A stretch of DNA of 64,000 bases from Silene conica (taxonomy: Eukaryota > Streptophyta > Magnoliopsida > Caryophyllales > Caryophyllaceae). Positions 44,647 through 55,300 of this stretch are shown one piece after another; the stretch's first letter is position 1; every line of letters begins with the position of its first letter. The notes under the pieces are model-generated. The model searched no databases. It was not told the origin of the DNA and saw nothing but the letters and a program-made list of their open reading frames with translations. The DNA lies in the NCBI GenBank assembly GCA_029255685.2, contig CM055311.2:8933031-8997030 (forward strand), given 5' to 3'. The position numbers were made by a program, and so were the translations under genes.

Positions 44647-45352
44647 TTAAATGATTTAGTAAGAGATTATTCTTCTAAGTTTTGATGATTGATTTTTCAA
44701 TAATTTAGTAAGAGATTATTCTTCTAAGTTTTGATGGTTTCTTTAATACTAAACTAGGGTAACACGCGTGAAAAATCACATGGTTGTTCAATTTCAATTT
44801 TTTTACACGAAACGGTCAATTTAAGAGACTAATAACTTATGCGGTGTATATATTTAATTAAATGATTTAATAAAAATAAATCAAAATTTTTATATATAAT
44901 TAAGATATATAAGAACAATTTGACATTTAACGGTTTACTTGTAAGTTGAGAAAACGTTAAATATAACTAAAAAAGGAGAAGTATTTACTTTCCATACACG
45001 AAAAGTAATTGTGAGTTGAAAGTTAATTAAAATATAAAAATAAAGAGCAAGTGCAATAGTGGTTTTTTTGCCTCGGGTTTGTCAAATAAGAACTTTATAA
45101 ATAAGTTCTTCCATAGGAGGTTACATTGGGATTGTGAAATAAATTGATGGTAGAGAGTTTAGTTGGAATGTAAATTAATATTGTATACCAATAAGATTAA
45201 CTTTTTTTTAACAACAGTTAATAATCAGAATAACTGATTAACTTTTTTGTAATTATTAGGAGTTATTTCCAATGTAATTTAAAGCAACTATTTCTATACG
45301 TAATTATTAGGAGTTATTTCCAATGTAATTTAAAGCAACTATTTCTATACGT
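44647..45352. other. Spacer with tandem duplications and a Helitron 3' end
   Basis: Two copies of ATTTAGTAAGAGATTATTCT (44654, 44703; period 49). On the minus strand a degenerate Helitron 3' terminus (TCACGCGTGTTACCCTAG) ends at 44754. A perfect 51-bp tandem duplication lies at 45250-45300 and 45301-45351. No gene. Confidence 0.6.
45250..45351. repeat. Perfect 51-bp tandem duplication
   Basis: The unit begins TAATTATTAGGAGTTATTTC; the two copies are identical, so it is probably recent. Confidence 0.95.
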
Positions 45353-45390
45353 AATTAAGAGTTAAACAAATTAATATTTTGTAATTATTA

Positions 45391-45627
45391 GACCATCCGC
45401 ATTTGTGAATACTCACCAATTTTCACCCTACACTTTTTCACCTTTCTCTCTCCAACTCACCATCCACCTCACCTTTTCACTCACCACCAAAATTCACCAA
45501 AATACTTCAAAAAAAAACCCACATGAGCAAATACTCAAATTTTCTTCTCTTTCCTACTTTACTATACCCCACAATGTCCACATCAACATTCCACTATCTC
45601 ATACTTATATTTATTCTTAATCATATA
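45391..45627 (+). other. Candidate Tourist/Harbinger left end
   Basis: GACCATCCGCATTTGTGAA at 45394 follows TTA and resembles Tourist-type termini (GGCCATCCGCAATG). A comparable inverted terminus, ATTGTGGATGGCC, occurs at about 51434-51446. If paired, they would bound the Harbinger genes at 47.6-50.8 kb, but no TTA lies right of 51446. Unproven. Confidence 0.3.
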
Positions 45628-46380
45628 CTAGTGTAACACCCGTGAAAATTCACGGAATTGTTCAATTTTAATTTTCTTAGAAAAGGAAACAATTAAGTTG
45701 TAAAATATATTAATAACCGAAATGGTGTATAAGTAACTTTTAATAAAAATAAATAAAAAAGTTTATATATAATAAGATATATAAAAACCGTTTGACATAT
45801 AACTTGAAACAGCGAAAAATATAATTAAAAAATGGGAAGTTATGGCTTTCTAATAAAGGAGGTTTTTGTTAAATAACTGAAGCAAGTGATTTAATAAATA
45901 CTTATGATTTCAAATTTTATAAAATTATTAAAATTAAGTAATCTAAACATGTTATTCTGGAATAAAACAAAATTATTAGAACCCAACTTTAATCAATTAT
46001 TGAGTATAATAAGTTAAAACAATTTGAAGAATTTGTTGAGAACCCGACTTTAATCAATTATTGAGAATAATTAAACGTTACATGATTTGTCATGGCAATT
46101 TGTGAAATTGAAAAGAATTTGTTGAGAATATTGAACACTTTTTTAGAAATTGTTTTACATGTTGAAAGATGGATGATGAATGACGAGGAAGTGAAAGGGA
46201 TTTAAGAGGAAAAAAAGAGGTGGAAGGCAACTGAGAATTTCGAGAAGTTTATGGAGATTACAAAAGATTTATGGAAGAATAAAATGAATTTGAAAAATTC
46301 CCTGGGTCGGTTTTTTTGATAAGGTGGCTTGTTCCACAAATTTGATGACTAGTTGTTATTGATATTTTGTAATTAAGTTT
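45628..46380 (-). mobile_element. Helitron-like 3' terminus and body
   Basis: The minus strand ends with hairpin CCGTGAATTTTCACGG, GTGTTACA, CTAG at 45628. The following ~250 bases are clearly related to those after the similar terminus at 44754. The 5' TC end is not located, so the right boundary given is arbitrary. No helicase frame. Confidence 0.55.
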
Positions 46381-46384
46381 TTTT

Positions 46385-46980
46385 ATTAGGTTTTGTGAAT
46401 TGGTACCCATATTAATTAACACGGTTATATTAATTAACACGGTTAATTAGGTGGTTGTATAATTAATTCCAGTTTTTTTATCTAGTTTAGAGAATCGGTA
46501 CCCATATTAATTAACACGGTTAATTAAGTGGTTGTATAATTAATTTCAATTTTCTATTTGGTTTACGAGAATTGATACCCATATTATTAACACAGTTATA
46601 TTAATTAACACTGTTAATTAGGTGGTTGTATAATTAATTCATTTTTTTATTTGATTTCGAGAATTGGTACCCATATTAATTAACACGGTTAATTAGGTGG
46701 TTGTATAATTAATTTCAGTTTTTATTTGGTTTTGTGAATTGGTACTCATATTAATTAACACGGTTATATTAATTAACATTGTTAATTAGGTGGTTGTATA
46801 CGTAATTTCAGTTTTTTATTTGGTTTTGAGAATTGATACCTATATTAAATAAAACGGTTAATTAGGTGGTTGTATAATTAATTTCAAAATTCTATTTGAT
46901 TTTGAAAATTGGTACCAATATTAATTAACACGGTTAATTAAGTGATTGTATAATTAATTTCGGTTTTTTAATTGTTCTAG
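46385..46980. repeat. Higher-order minisatellite (alternating 95/76-bp units)
   Basis: Seven units start at GGTACCCAT-like motifs: 46402, 46497, 46574, 46666, 46741, 46835 and 46911. Spacings are 95, 77, 92, 75, 94, 76. Long units hold an extra 18 bases (TTATATTAATTAACACGG). The array is therefore a dimeric repeat of about 170 bp, present 3.5 times. Confidence 0.9.
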
Positions 46981-47123
46981 TTCGCTGATGTGGAAAGATG
47001 ACACGGTTTTGCATGATTGGCTAAAACAAACCATAATTTCTTAGGTTGAATGAGAGAGTTTGAATACCCTCATTCTTGCATCACATTGTGCCACGTATTA
47101 GGATAATTTTGGGTTTTGTAATT

Positions 47124-47385
47124 TACTCCCTCCTTTCATATCCACATTACACATTTGGATTTTGTACACTATTTACAAATCAACGTTCGGTATCAATTTT
47201 CTCCTAATACGTAAGAGAAAATATATTCATGCGGGATCTTGTTTGATTCGTCTTCACGAGTACATTGAAAATATCTAACTTTTATAATTTTTGCGAATAC
47301 GTAGCTAAAGATATTTAGCACGTAAAACGTGCGTTGACAAACGTGAAAAAGCAAATGTGTAAAGTGGATATGAATGGAGGGAGTA
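47124..47385. mobile_element. Stowaway-like MITE (258 bp)
   Basis: The element (47126-47383) starts CTCCCTCCTTTCATATCCAC and ends with its inverse, GGATATGAATGGAGGGAG; TA on both sides. Inverted arms are about 32 bp. Different family from the copies at 16015 and 24751. Confidence 0.92.
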
Positions 47386-47654
47386 TTATTTTTATTGATA
47401 TTATTGTAAATTCGAAATTATCTATTTTTAAAGATTCTTTTGCATATAAATTAAGATAAATTTGAAAAATTTCATACATTTTTATAGATAAATATAAGGT
47501 TAAGATTGCGTGTAAGAGATAAGAATTAAAAAAACTAATTAAAAACAAAAAAATAAATAAACAAAAAATAAAAAAAATTGCATTCATAATAAACAACTAA
47601 TAAAAAAATACAATTAAAATATACGACAATTATATTAACTACAAACTAATAACT

Positions 47655-48961
47655 TAATTAACCAAATTGTTGCCAAATATGTTCAATTAAGTCTTTTTTA
47701 AGAGCTTGATGCCTTCTTGGGTCTTGCATAACATTTCTATTTGCCACAAATTGATGTATATCTTCAATATATCCTGTTTCATATGCGGGAGCATCAACAC
47801 TAAGTTCTTCGTCTTCGTTGTGATTATCAATGTACTCTTCTATATTGTCATAACCGATGTATGACTCCCGCTCATCTTCAACAATCATATTATGCAATAT
47901 GATGTAAGATGTCATTACTTTATGAAGAAATTCTTTACTCCAATAACGTGCTGGGTTACCTATAACTGCAAATCGAGCTTGTAATACGCCAAAAGCACGT
48001 TCAACATCTTTTCTAACACTTTTTTGTTTAGTTGCAAATAACCTATCTTTGGGTGTTTGAGGAAGTCTTACCGATTAAATGAACGTAGCCCATTTTGGGT
48101 AAATATCATCCGTTAAATAATAGCCACAATCATATTGATTGCCATTTACCATATAATTAACGTGTGGCACATACCCGTTTAATAAGGCATCAAAAACTGG
48201 AGAACGATGTAAAACATTTAAATCATTTGCCGAATCTAGAGTACCAAAGTAGGAATGCCAAATCCATAGATTTTGGGAGACAACAACTTCCAGAATTACA
48301 GTCGGACTTGAATTACGCCCTTGAAAATGTCCTTGCCAAGCTTTTGAGCAGTTCTTCCATTTCCAATGCATACAGTCTATGCTGCCTAGCATTCCTGGAA
48401 AACCTCTATATGCCTCGATTTGAAGTAACCTTTGAGTATCTTCTACAGTTGGAATCCTTAAGTATTAATTTCCAAAGTGAGAAATGATTGCATGAGTAAA
48501 ATATTGGAAACACTCTCGTGCAGTTGATTCACCAACTCTTAAGTACTCGTCGATCCTGTCGGCGGAGTCTCCATAAGCAAGCATTCTAATTGCCATAGTG
48601 CATTTCTGCAACGAAGTGAAACTGTCCCTACCAGTTGCATCGGGGCCATTTTCAAAGTAATCATTAGCGGCTTTAACACCATTAACCACTCTCATAAACA
48701 AATTTGTACGCATCCGAAATCTGCGTCCAAACATCTTATATGTGTACACTAGGTTAGGAGCGAAGTAGTCGTTGTATAATCGTTGATGACCGTCTTCCCG
48801 ATTTCTCTCAATATACCTTCTTTTTCGTCGAGGTTGTCTTTGAGGAATTGAGGTGGTTGATCTTGTGATTGTAAAATTTGATTAACTATAATATTTCTTT
48901 GATGTCTTCTTTCGTCCGAACGTCTATTAAAACGCTCGTCCGATGAATAATTTGAAGACAA
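47655..48961 (-). pseudogene. PIF/Harbinger transposase (HARBI1/Plant_tran type), disabled
   Basis: Minus-strand order: N-terminus from ATG 48961, a 1-base frame change near 48810-48840, then FGRRFRMRTNLFMRVV, DATGRDSFTSLQKCTMAIRM and GESTAREC. DDE motifs follow: MLGSIDCMHW (first Asp), DCGYYLTDDIYPKWATF (second Asp), and a DVERAFGVLQ region near 47990-48010 (Glu). The end motif is TSYIILHNMIVEDE, then IWQQFG and a stop at 47655-47657. Two in-frame TAA stops (about 48462-48464 and 48072-48074) lie in one continuous frame from 48749 to 47655. All catalytic residues are still present, so decay seems recent. It pairs with the Myb-like gene upstream. Confidence 0.9.
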
Positions 48962-49159
48962 GGAGGAATTAAATTAATCAGAATTATCTGGATTTATATT
49001 ATTAAAATTGTTAGGATCCATAGTAGGACCTACATTATTATAGTTATTTGACTTCATATAATAAAAATTATCTAAATTCATATTATTAAAATTATTAGAA
49101 TTCATGTTGAAATAATAGTAAGTCTTGAAGTATTGTTCTATTTATTGATGATACTATCC

Positions 49160-49400
49160 TTTTTTAGTCGTTGGATCGATATCTCGGTTATTTAATCTTG
49201 GCCGTTGGATAAGATTGTATAAGGATAAGAGATTGGATAAGGATATCTTAACCATTTAATCTTGGCCATTGGATAAGATTGTGTGTAAGAGATAAGAAAT
49301 AAGGATAAGAGATTGGATAAGAATATCTTAACTATTTAATCTTGGCCGTTAGATAAGATTGTGTGTAAGAGATAAAAGATAAGGATAAAAGATATGTTAA
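49160..49400. repeat. Imperfect tandem repeat (64-80 bp)
   Basis: TTTAATCTTGGCCRTTGGAT recurs at 49191, 49255 and 49335, with AAGAGATTGGATAAG spacers, between the two Harbinger genes. Confidence 0.8.
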
Positions 49401-49536
49401 TAGATAAGATTCATTCATTAATAGTAACAAATAACAAAAAAAAACTTACAACAATTAAAACATACAACAATTAAATCATACAACAATAAAAAATAAACTT
49501 AACAAAACTAAAACTGACTCACAAATAAATAAACTA

Positions 49537-50786
49537 TTAAACATAATTAATGACGCTTAAATGATTGTAGCAACTCTTGCTTATAATCTTCAAGTTCGGA
49601 GGGTAAATTAGTCTCTGCTTAAGTAATTGTTGAAGCGTATTAAAATCACTTTCTTTTTTCATTCTTGCTTCTCTTTGTTTAGTAAACGCCATCCTTTCTC
49701 GATGTAAGTGAATCCTCGCCTTCATCAACTTGCAGCCTACGTTGTTGAATGTCAAGCTCTTTAACGACGTTTAGATTAACCATATCCAACCTCTTATTAA
49801 CTTCAGCTTGATTATTTGAATCAGCTCTAGAAGTACTGTCATCAACCTTCTTCTTCCCTTTATTTTGCTTTGCAACTTTAACACCTTCGGATCGTACGGT
49901 AACCATACTTTCACCGTCAAGAGATATGGGTGTAGAGTACTCCTCACCCTCATTGCGTACTCTTTTCCTATTACTATTACTTCCATCGTTACCAGCAACT
50001 CGACTTGGAGTGATTTCGTAACTCTCATTAGCGTATGGAGCAACACAAATTTTCCATTTTTGAAAAATTTTCATCATGTTCCAAGCATGCTCCAAAGCAA
50101 ATTTAGCGGGTTTGTACAATTCCCTAGCCTCGGCAATTACATCATCTTCACTCATGCCGCTCTTCTTCTTCCTATTGGCCGCTTTCATGCATGCACTCCA
50201 TTTCATGACAGATGTTGAGATTCTTCGAAATCGGCCATCAAGCATATAGTACGAGTTCGTTTTTTCAAGACACCTGGATTGGTCTGTTGGGCCTCATCGT
50301 AAAACAATTTAACCTTACTCCAATGTGTTTCTTTCGCTTGGTCGGTGCCAATTATACTATCTTCTGAAACCCTCATGAATGATGAAATAAGAGCTTCATC
50401 TTCTAGTACGTGTCATGGAGTAGATCTACCGGTATTTGAAGTGGGTGTTCTTTCATTACCAATATCAACTTCCACTTCAATATCATTTGAATTATGATTA
50501 CTTGGTGGAGTTTGTGAGGGATCTATTGTTTGATGAACGGGGGGGAAAATGAAGTAGCAATAAGCCTGATTGGTTGGGAATAAGTATGGTTAGGATTATA
50601 ATTAGTATAATTACATAAGAATGGATAAGACGGTTGCATTTGATAAGGATCTTGAGAAGGATGATAATTACCATAATTAATATTATGATTCATATAATTC
50701 ATATTATTAGGATTTATTTCATTTCGATTCACATTAGAAGGATTCAAATTATTATTTATATTTGGATTCATATTATTATGATTCAT
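49537..50786 (-). pseudogene. PIF/Harbinger ORF1 (Myb/SANT-like accessory protein), disabled
   Basis: The minus strand from ATG 50786 has an Asn-rich N-terminus (NHNNMNPNINNNLNPSN). Past 50523, in other frames, comes a trihelix-like region (ALISSFMRVSEDSIIGTD, HWSKVKLFYDEA). Then 50245-49679 gives RRISTSVMKWSACMKAANRK, a Lys-rich linker and VKELDIQQRRLQVDE. The terminal helix (HLHRERMAFTKQREARMKKE) is in another frame after a shift at about 49720. This matches Harbinger accessory ORFs and the NAM-associated C-terminal domain. These partners normally bind element ends and import the transposase. At least three frame breaks and a TGA near 50412 disable it. Confidence 0.82.
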
Positions 50787-50965
50787 ATTTGTGTAATTAA
50801 TAATTATATGTAATTTGATAAATAAGTAGAGAGAAAATAGAAGAAGAGGTGTGATGAAATATATTGATATTGAGCTCCTTTAAAGAGGAGGAAAAAATAT
50901 CAATTATTTTTTAAAAAAAAAAAAAACTTGTGCAAAATATATCCGTTGTTAAACTTCAAAATATT

Positions 50966-51216
50966 ACCGTTGCATTTCTTGTTTTTTTTTTTTTTTGAAA
51001 GCCCACCAGGGGTTAAATTAAATAGATAAGTCAGAGGCAACCATCTCCGTTACATGCCTCGGAACACATAAACCTGTAAGAAAACGACTACCCCCACACC
51101 TACTAGAGTGAGCTAAAGCATGTGCTACTCTATTTCGTTTCCTACTAACATACGACCAACGAACAGTCTCAAAACAACTCTCGCAAAACGCAAGGATTTC
51201 ACCGTTGCATTTCTTG
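50966..51216 (-). mobile_element. 5'-truncated L1 LINE (219 bp) with 16-bp TSD
   Basis: The insert (50982-51200, minus strand) encodes RKRNRVAHALAHSSRCG, the C-terminal His motif of L1 RNase H, then a stop and 3' UTR. It ends in 15 A (50982-50996 as T on +). ACCGTTGCATTTCTTG flanks it on both sides (50966-50981, 51201-51216). Poly(A), 5' truncation and a 16-bp duplication are hallmarks of L1 target-primed insertion. Confidence 0.95.
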
Positions 51217-52165
51217 TTGTTGCAATGTTAAAATTTAATATTAATTTAATATTAAAGTTGTACAAATTAATGGACTTTGAAGCAAAAAGACTGTATGTGG
51301 GCCCCAATTATGTTTTTTCAACCCATTTCGCACAGGCGAAATTTTCGTGCCTTTCTCTCATACAACTGAGTATGTGGGCCAGATTTATTAATTTAATATA
51401 GTATTTTTATTTTTGCGAGAAACTGTGAGAAACCATTGTGGATGGCCAGATTTATTAATTTAATATAGTATGTGCTCCTTTCTCTTACTTGCTTAGTTGG
51501 TTGATTCTAATAGGTTGAATTGACAATAAAATGCTAAAACTTAATGAGAAGGCTTGAGATAGGTAATGCTGAAAATTTGTTGCGGCACATCAGCATTTTA
51601 ACATCTTTTTTTATATATATAATGATAATGATAATGATTACTTTTCTACATTTTTTAAGTATAGTTATATTGTACCTTAAACCGTAATCGCATTATTGGG
51701 AAAAAATCCCTAGATTGTGAGCACATAAAAGTGAGTTCACGGTGATTTGATTTGTCTCCAAATTTACATTCGTCATTGGAAAACCCGAAGAGTAATATTA
51801 CCGTTGGGTTGACGACAACACAAGTACAATTAATAGAGACAGTAATCTGCAGATCCACCCCTATTTTCCGAACCATAATCAGCCCGATATAGTACATAAT
51901 AATCCACGTATTTTAATAAATAAATCATAAATTTGTCAAATCTCCACTGATTCCCCCCTATTTCCTACATTAATTTATTAATTAGTATTCCGCCAACGTT
52001 CAAATAATTTTCGAGACCAGCACCACGTGACCCTCACATGACCCCTTCCCTAATTACCCAATCTACCCTCCACAATTACCATCCCAGAATTCCCACCCCT
52101 TCATTCCTACAAAATCACAGACCCATTCTGGTAAATTCAGCAGAAATACGCTCCATATTTTTGAA
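51217..52165. other. FBL17 upstream intergenic region
   Basis: CAGATTTATTAATTTAATAT occurs twice (51378 and 51447), making a partial 69-bp tandem duplication. 51930-52160 is C-rich with CCACGTGACC (ABRE/G-box-like, near 52023). No coding frame with support. Confidence 0.5.
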
Positions 52166-52170
52166 AGGGA

Positions 52171-52180
52171 GGCGCCAAAA
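52171..52180 (-). promoter_or_regulatory. E2F-like site upstream of FBL17
   Basis: Minus strand TTTTGGCGCC fits the plant E2F consensus TTTSSCGC. It is 153 bases before the ATG. FBL17 is known in Arabidopsis as an E2F-regulated gene, so the site fits its expected S-phase control. The link here is inference. Confidence 0.6.
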
Positions 52181-52332
52181 CCCTGAAATAATAAATTAGT
52201 ACCCCGCGCACCTCTATTTTTCACAACAACTATTAAAAATCAAACCCCATTTCTTCCATCCAAGCCCGCCCACTGACCCACACACCATTTCCACACATTC
52301 TTCACCTACTTTATTCTATCCTCTTTCGGAAA

Positions 52333-55300
52333 ATGCGTCACCACATCGCCGCCGCAGCATCGCCATCCACCCCGGCAACGCCATACCTAGATTCGACTAA
52401 GCCAGGGAAGAAGCGCGGCAGCTACAACTGTGGCAGGTGTGGTGTCCCTAAGAAGGGACACGTGTGTGACACACTCGCCACATCATCTCCGGCTACCCCA
52501 CGTCCTCTACCGTCCAGGCCTCAGCGTGCTCTTACATTTGATGATGCCGACGTCGCTGATTCTGCTGAGCTCGAGGCCGCCGCTGCGCTTGTCCAGGTCT
52601 CCCAGATGACCGATGCTGGTGGAGGGTGGCCCGCTGGATGCTTGTTGGAGGTTATGAAGAGGCTGCCGCCATTGGGATTGATTGCGGCCGCCGGTGTTTG
52701 TGTTGGGTGGAGAGAGATTGCTGCCCGTGTTTGGAAGGCTACTGAGGAGCTTCGTGTTCGGGTTCCTAATACGGGTTCGGTTGGATTTGTTGGATCACTT
52801 TTGAAGAAGTGCCCTTCGCTTCTCCGGATCTCTCTTCGAATCGAGAGGTTTGATTATTACTTTTTGTGTTCCTGGTTTTTGTTTGCTTGAATTGATTAGA
52901 TCTACCAATTTCTTGATTAATTCATGCTTTAGTATTGATTAGGGGTTTAGGAGTTGATTTTTTGTAAAATGGTTAAAGGTGGGATTTGGCTAGGGTTTGC
53001 AATCTGGGTTGACTATGCTGCCTATCCAATTAAGATCTGATGGAAATGTGGAAAATGTGAGGTTGCACTGTCAATTGCTGCTGCGAACAGGGTTGTTGGA
53101 GTGGATGCCGTGGCCTAAGTTATACAATTAAGAGAAGACTGTTTAGCTAATCTGATGTTGTTTAAGCTGTTCTTCTCTGATTGTTTTACTGATCTGAACT
53201 GAGTGAATCCCTATGATGATGTATAATGTTTTTGTGGTTTTGCATTACTGGTGCGACGAAGGGGGTACGGAATCAGTGAACTGTTGTGCAATGACTTTCA
53301 ATTTGCTTTTGCAATCTGAGATGTACACTTCTGAAGTGTTGTGCTTGATTGCAGTGATGTTGATGCAACAATGCTCGCTTGTATTGCATTTTCATGCCCA
53401 AATCTGGAGTCCTTGGAGATATTGATCTCAGAGTCGTCAGTCAACCGGATAACTGGGTATAAACTTGAGCTGCCTTTTCTTATATTGTAATGGTACTATA
53501 TATATAGCTTCTTCGTTGGGCCTTGATTTATTTATTTCTCATGAATATGCAATGGTATTAGCTTTCATCAAAATTGGATGAATTTTCTTATATATTTTTT
53601 TCAATCAAATGGCTTGGTTAATGGTAACTAGATATGGATATAGTCAGGTAGATACTAGGGTTTGGACCATTATTTTCGCCATAAAATCCTCTAAACCTTA
53701 ATTGATTACTTGGGAAGATTTTTAAGCGTTTTCGTTACATTTGGGCATTAAACCTACCCACGGCTCCAAAAAACATGCTGTAAATGGCAAGTTTAGTGTG
53801 TATAGATAACTAACATGAACTACTTCAAATTCACAACAAAACCATCGTCGTTACCCCAGTGCCTCAATGACTCCCACAAATTGTTGTAATAGTCGAGTGT
53901 ACGCAGCCTTACCCCTGTGTTAACACAAAGAGGTTGTTTCCTAATGAACCAAGATGAACTTGCGAGGTAAGGGGGAGTACTTAATTTAGAATTAACAAAA
54001 TCCAGGTTTGGTGTAGGCTTTTGTATGAGAGAGGATTCTTGGTATATTTTTGTTTGTACTGTATTTTGATGGACATGTTACTCGAATAGAGTAATTAGTA
54101 ATGGCGGTGACATAAAGTCGACTGTTAATCACCCAACAACTCATGCCCTGAACACGCTAATTCAGTTTAATAATAGGCTATGTATGGTAAGCTAACACCT
54201 TAAGTACTTGATATTATAACAAAGAACATCTGCAATTGTGCAAGTTTCGGTCCCAGAAAGGCGTGTCAAACTCAGGAATGAGAGGTATATCCCTGCATTG
54301 GATCTTATCCCGTGAAAGTAATCAACTTCAAAATGGGTATGGGTAGATAGCTAAATCATAGATTTTTATTTCTGACAAAAAGTCCAAGATAAGATGAGTT
54401 TTTGTGCCAATAAAGCGTGCCTTGTTAAGCATAATAGCCTTGAAGTTCTGTCACCTTTGAATTTACGTGAGTTTTTGGAGGGCCGGCTAAGTCGCTTTTT
54501 AAAAATGTTGTACATTTTACCACATATATGTTGTGCTGAGCATGGAACCGCCAATTAACCTATAACATGCCATTACATGCAGAACTAATACAAGTTGCAG
54601 TTACGTGCTATGTTGCTCATATTTGGCATGTGTATCATGTCATATAACCTCATCAGATGCTCTTAGGATCCTTCTAAACAGTATTCAATCAATTCCACAC
54701 GGTGATCTCGACAGTTTCCATAAGAGTGGTTATATCGTTCAAATTCGACCTTCTTAGGCCATCTAAGATTCATAGGTACATGTTATATTGAGTTCTAACA
54801 ACAATTCAGTCACCATCGGATTACTTTGTGCCATAAGGTTGTATGGTTTAATAGAACATTGGTGATTTGGCACACCGTTCCTAGTTCCTACACATTATGG
54901 GAAGTCATATATGTCGTACACCTACTATGCTCTCTAAGAAGAAATCAAATGTCATCCTCACGGCCAATGTGAACCCTTATTATGGTTATTGACGATTTTC
55001 ATTCAATTTATATTTGATAACCTTCAAACTTCGCCTTTTCTGGACCACACTCGGTGACCATATTTGACCATGGGCGAACATGTTAGGGGAGTTGAAGAAG
55101 TTGATACCAACTCAAACCGTAGAACTACTTTGTGCCATATGAATGCACAATTATTTGGTGATGTTAGACCTGTGCGCCCTTATCACATGGTAGTGATGCA
55201 CAATTAAATTACCATCCCCATCTATTTGAAGTTAGGGTTACCGGATAAAGTTAGTCACCAACCGAATTGCAAATTTCACGAATTACTTATCCAAAGTTAT

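Noticed and set aside
34200..44660. Target duplication of LINE-A
   Set aside because: The bases after the poly(A) (TTAAATGATTTAG) could not be matched to the 5' side, so the exact LINE start is not claimed.
46385..46980. CRISPR-like array
   Set aside because: Units are homologous throughout with no variable spacers; a minisatellite.
45394..51446. A single 6-kb Harbinger bounded by GACCATCCGC and GTGGATGGCC
   Set aside because: The termini match only weakly and the right side lacks TTA; kept only as a candidate.
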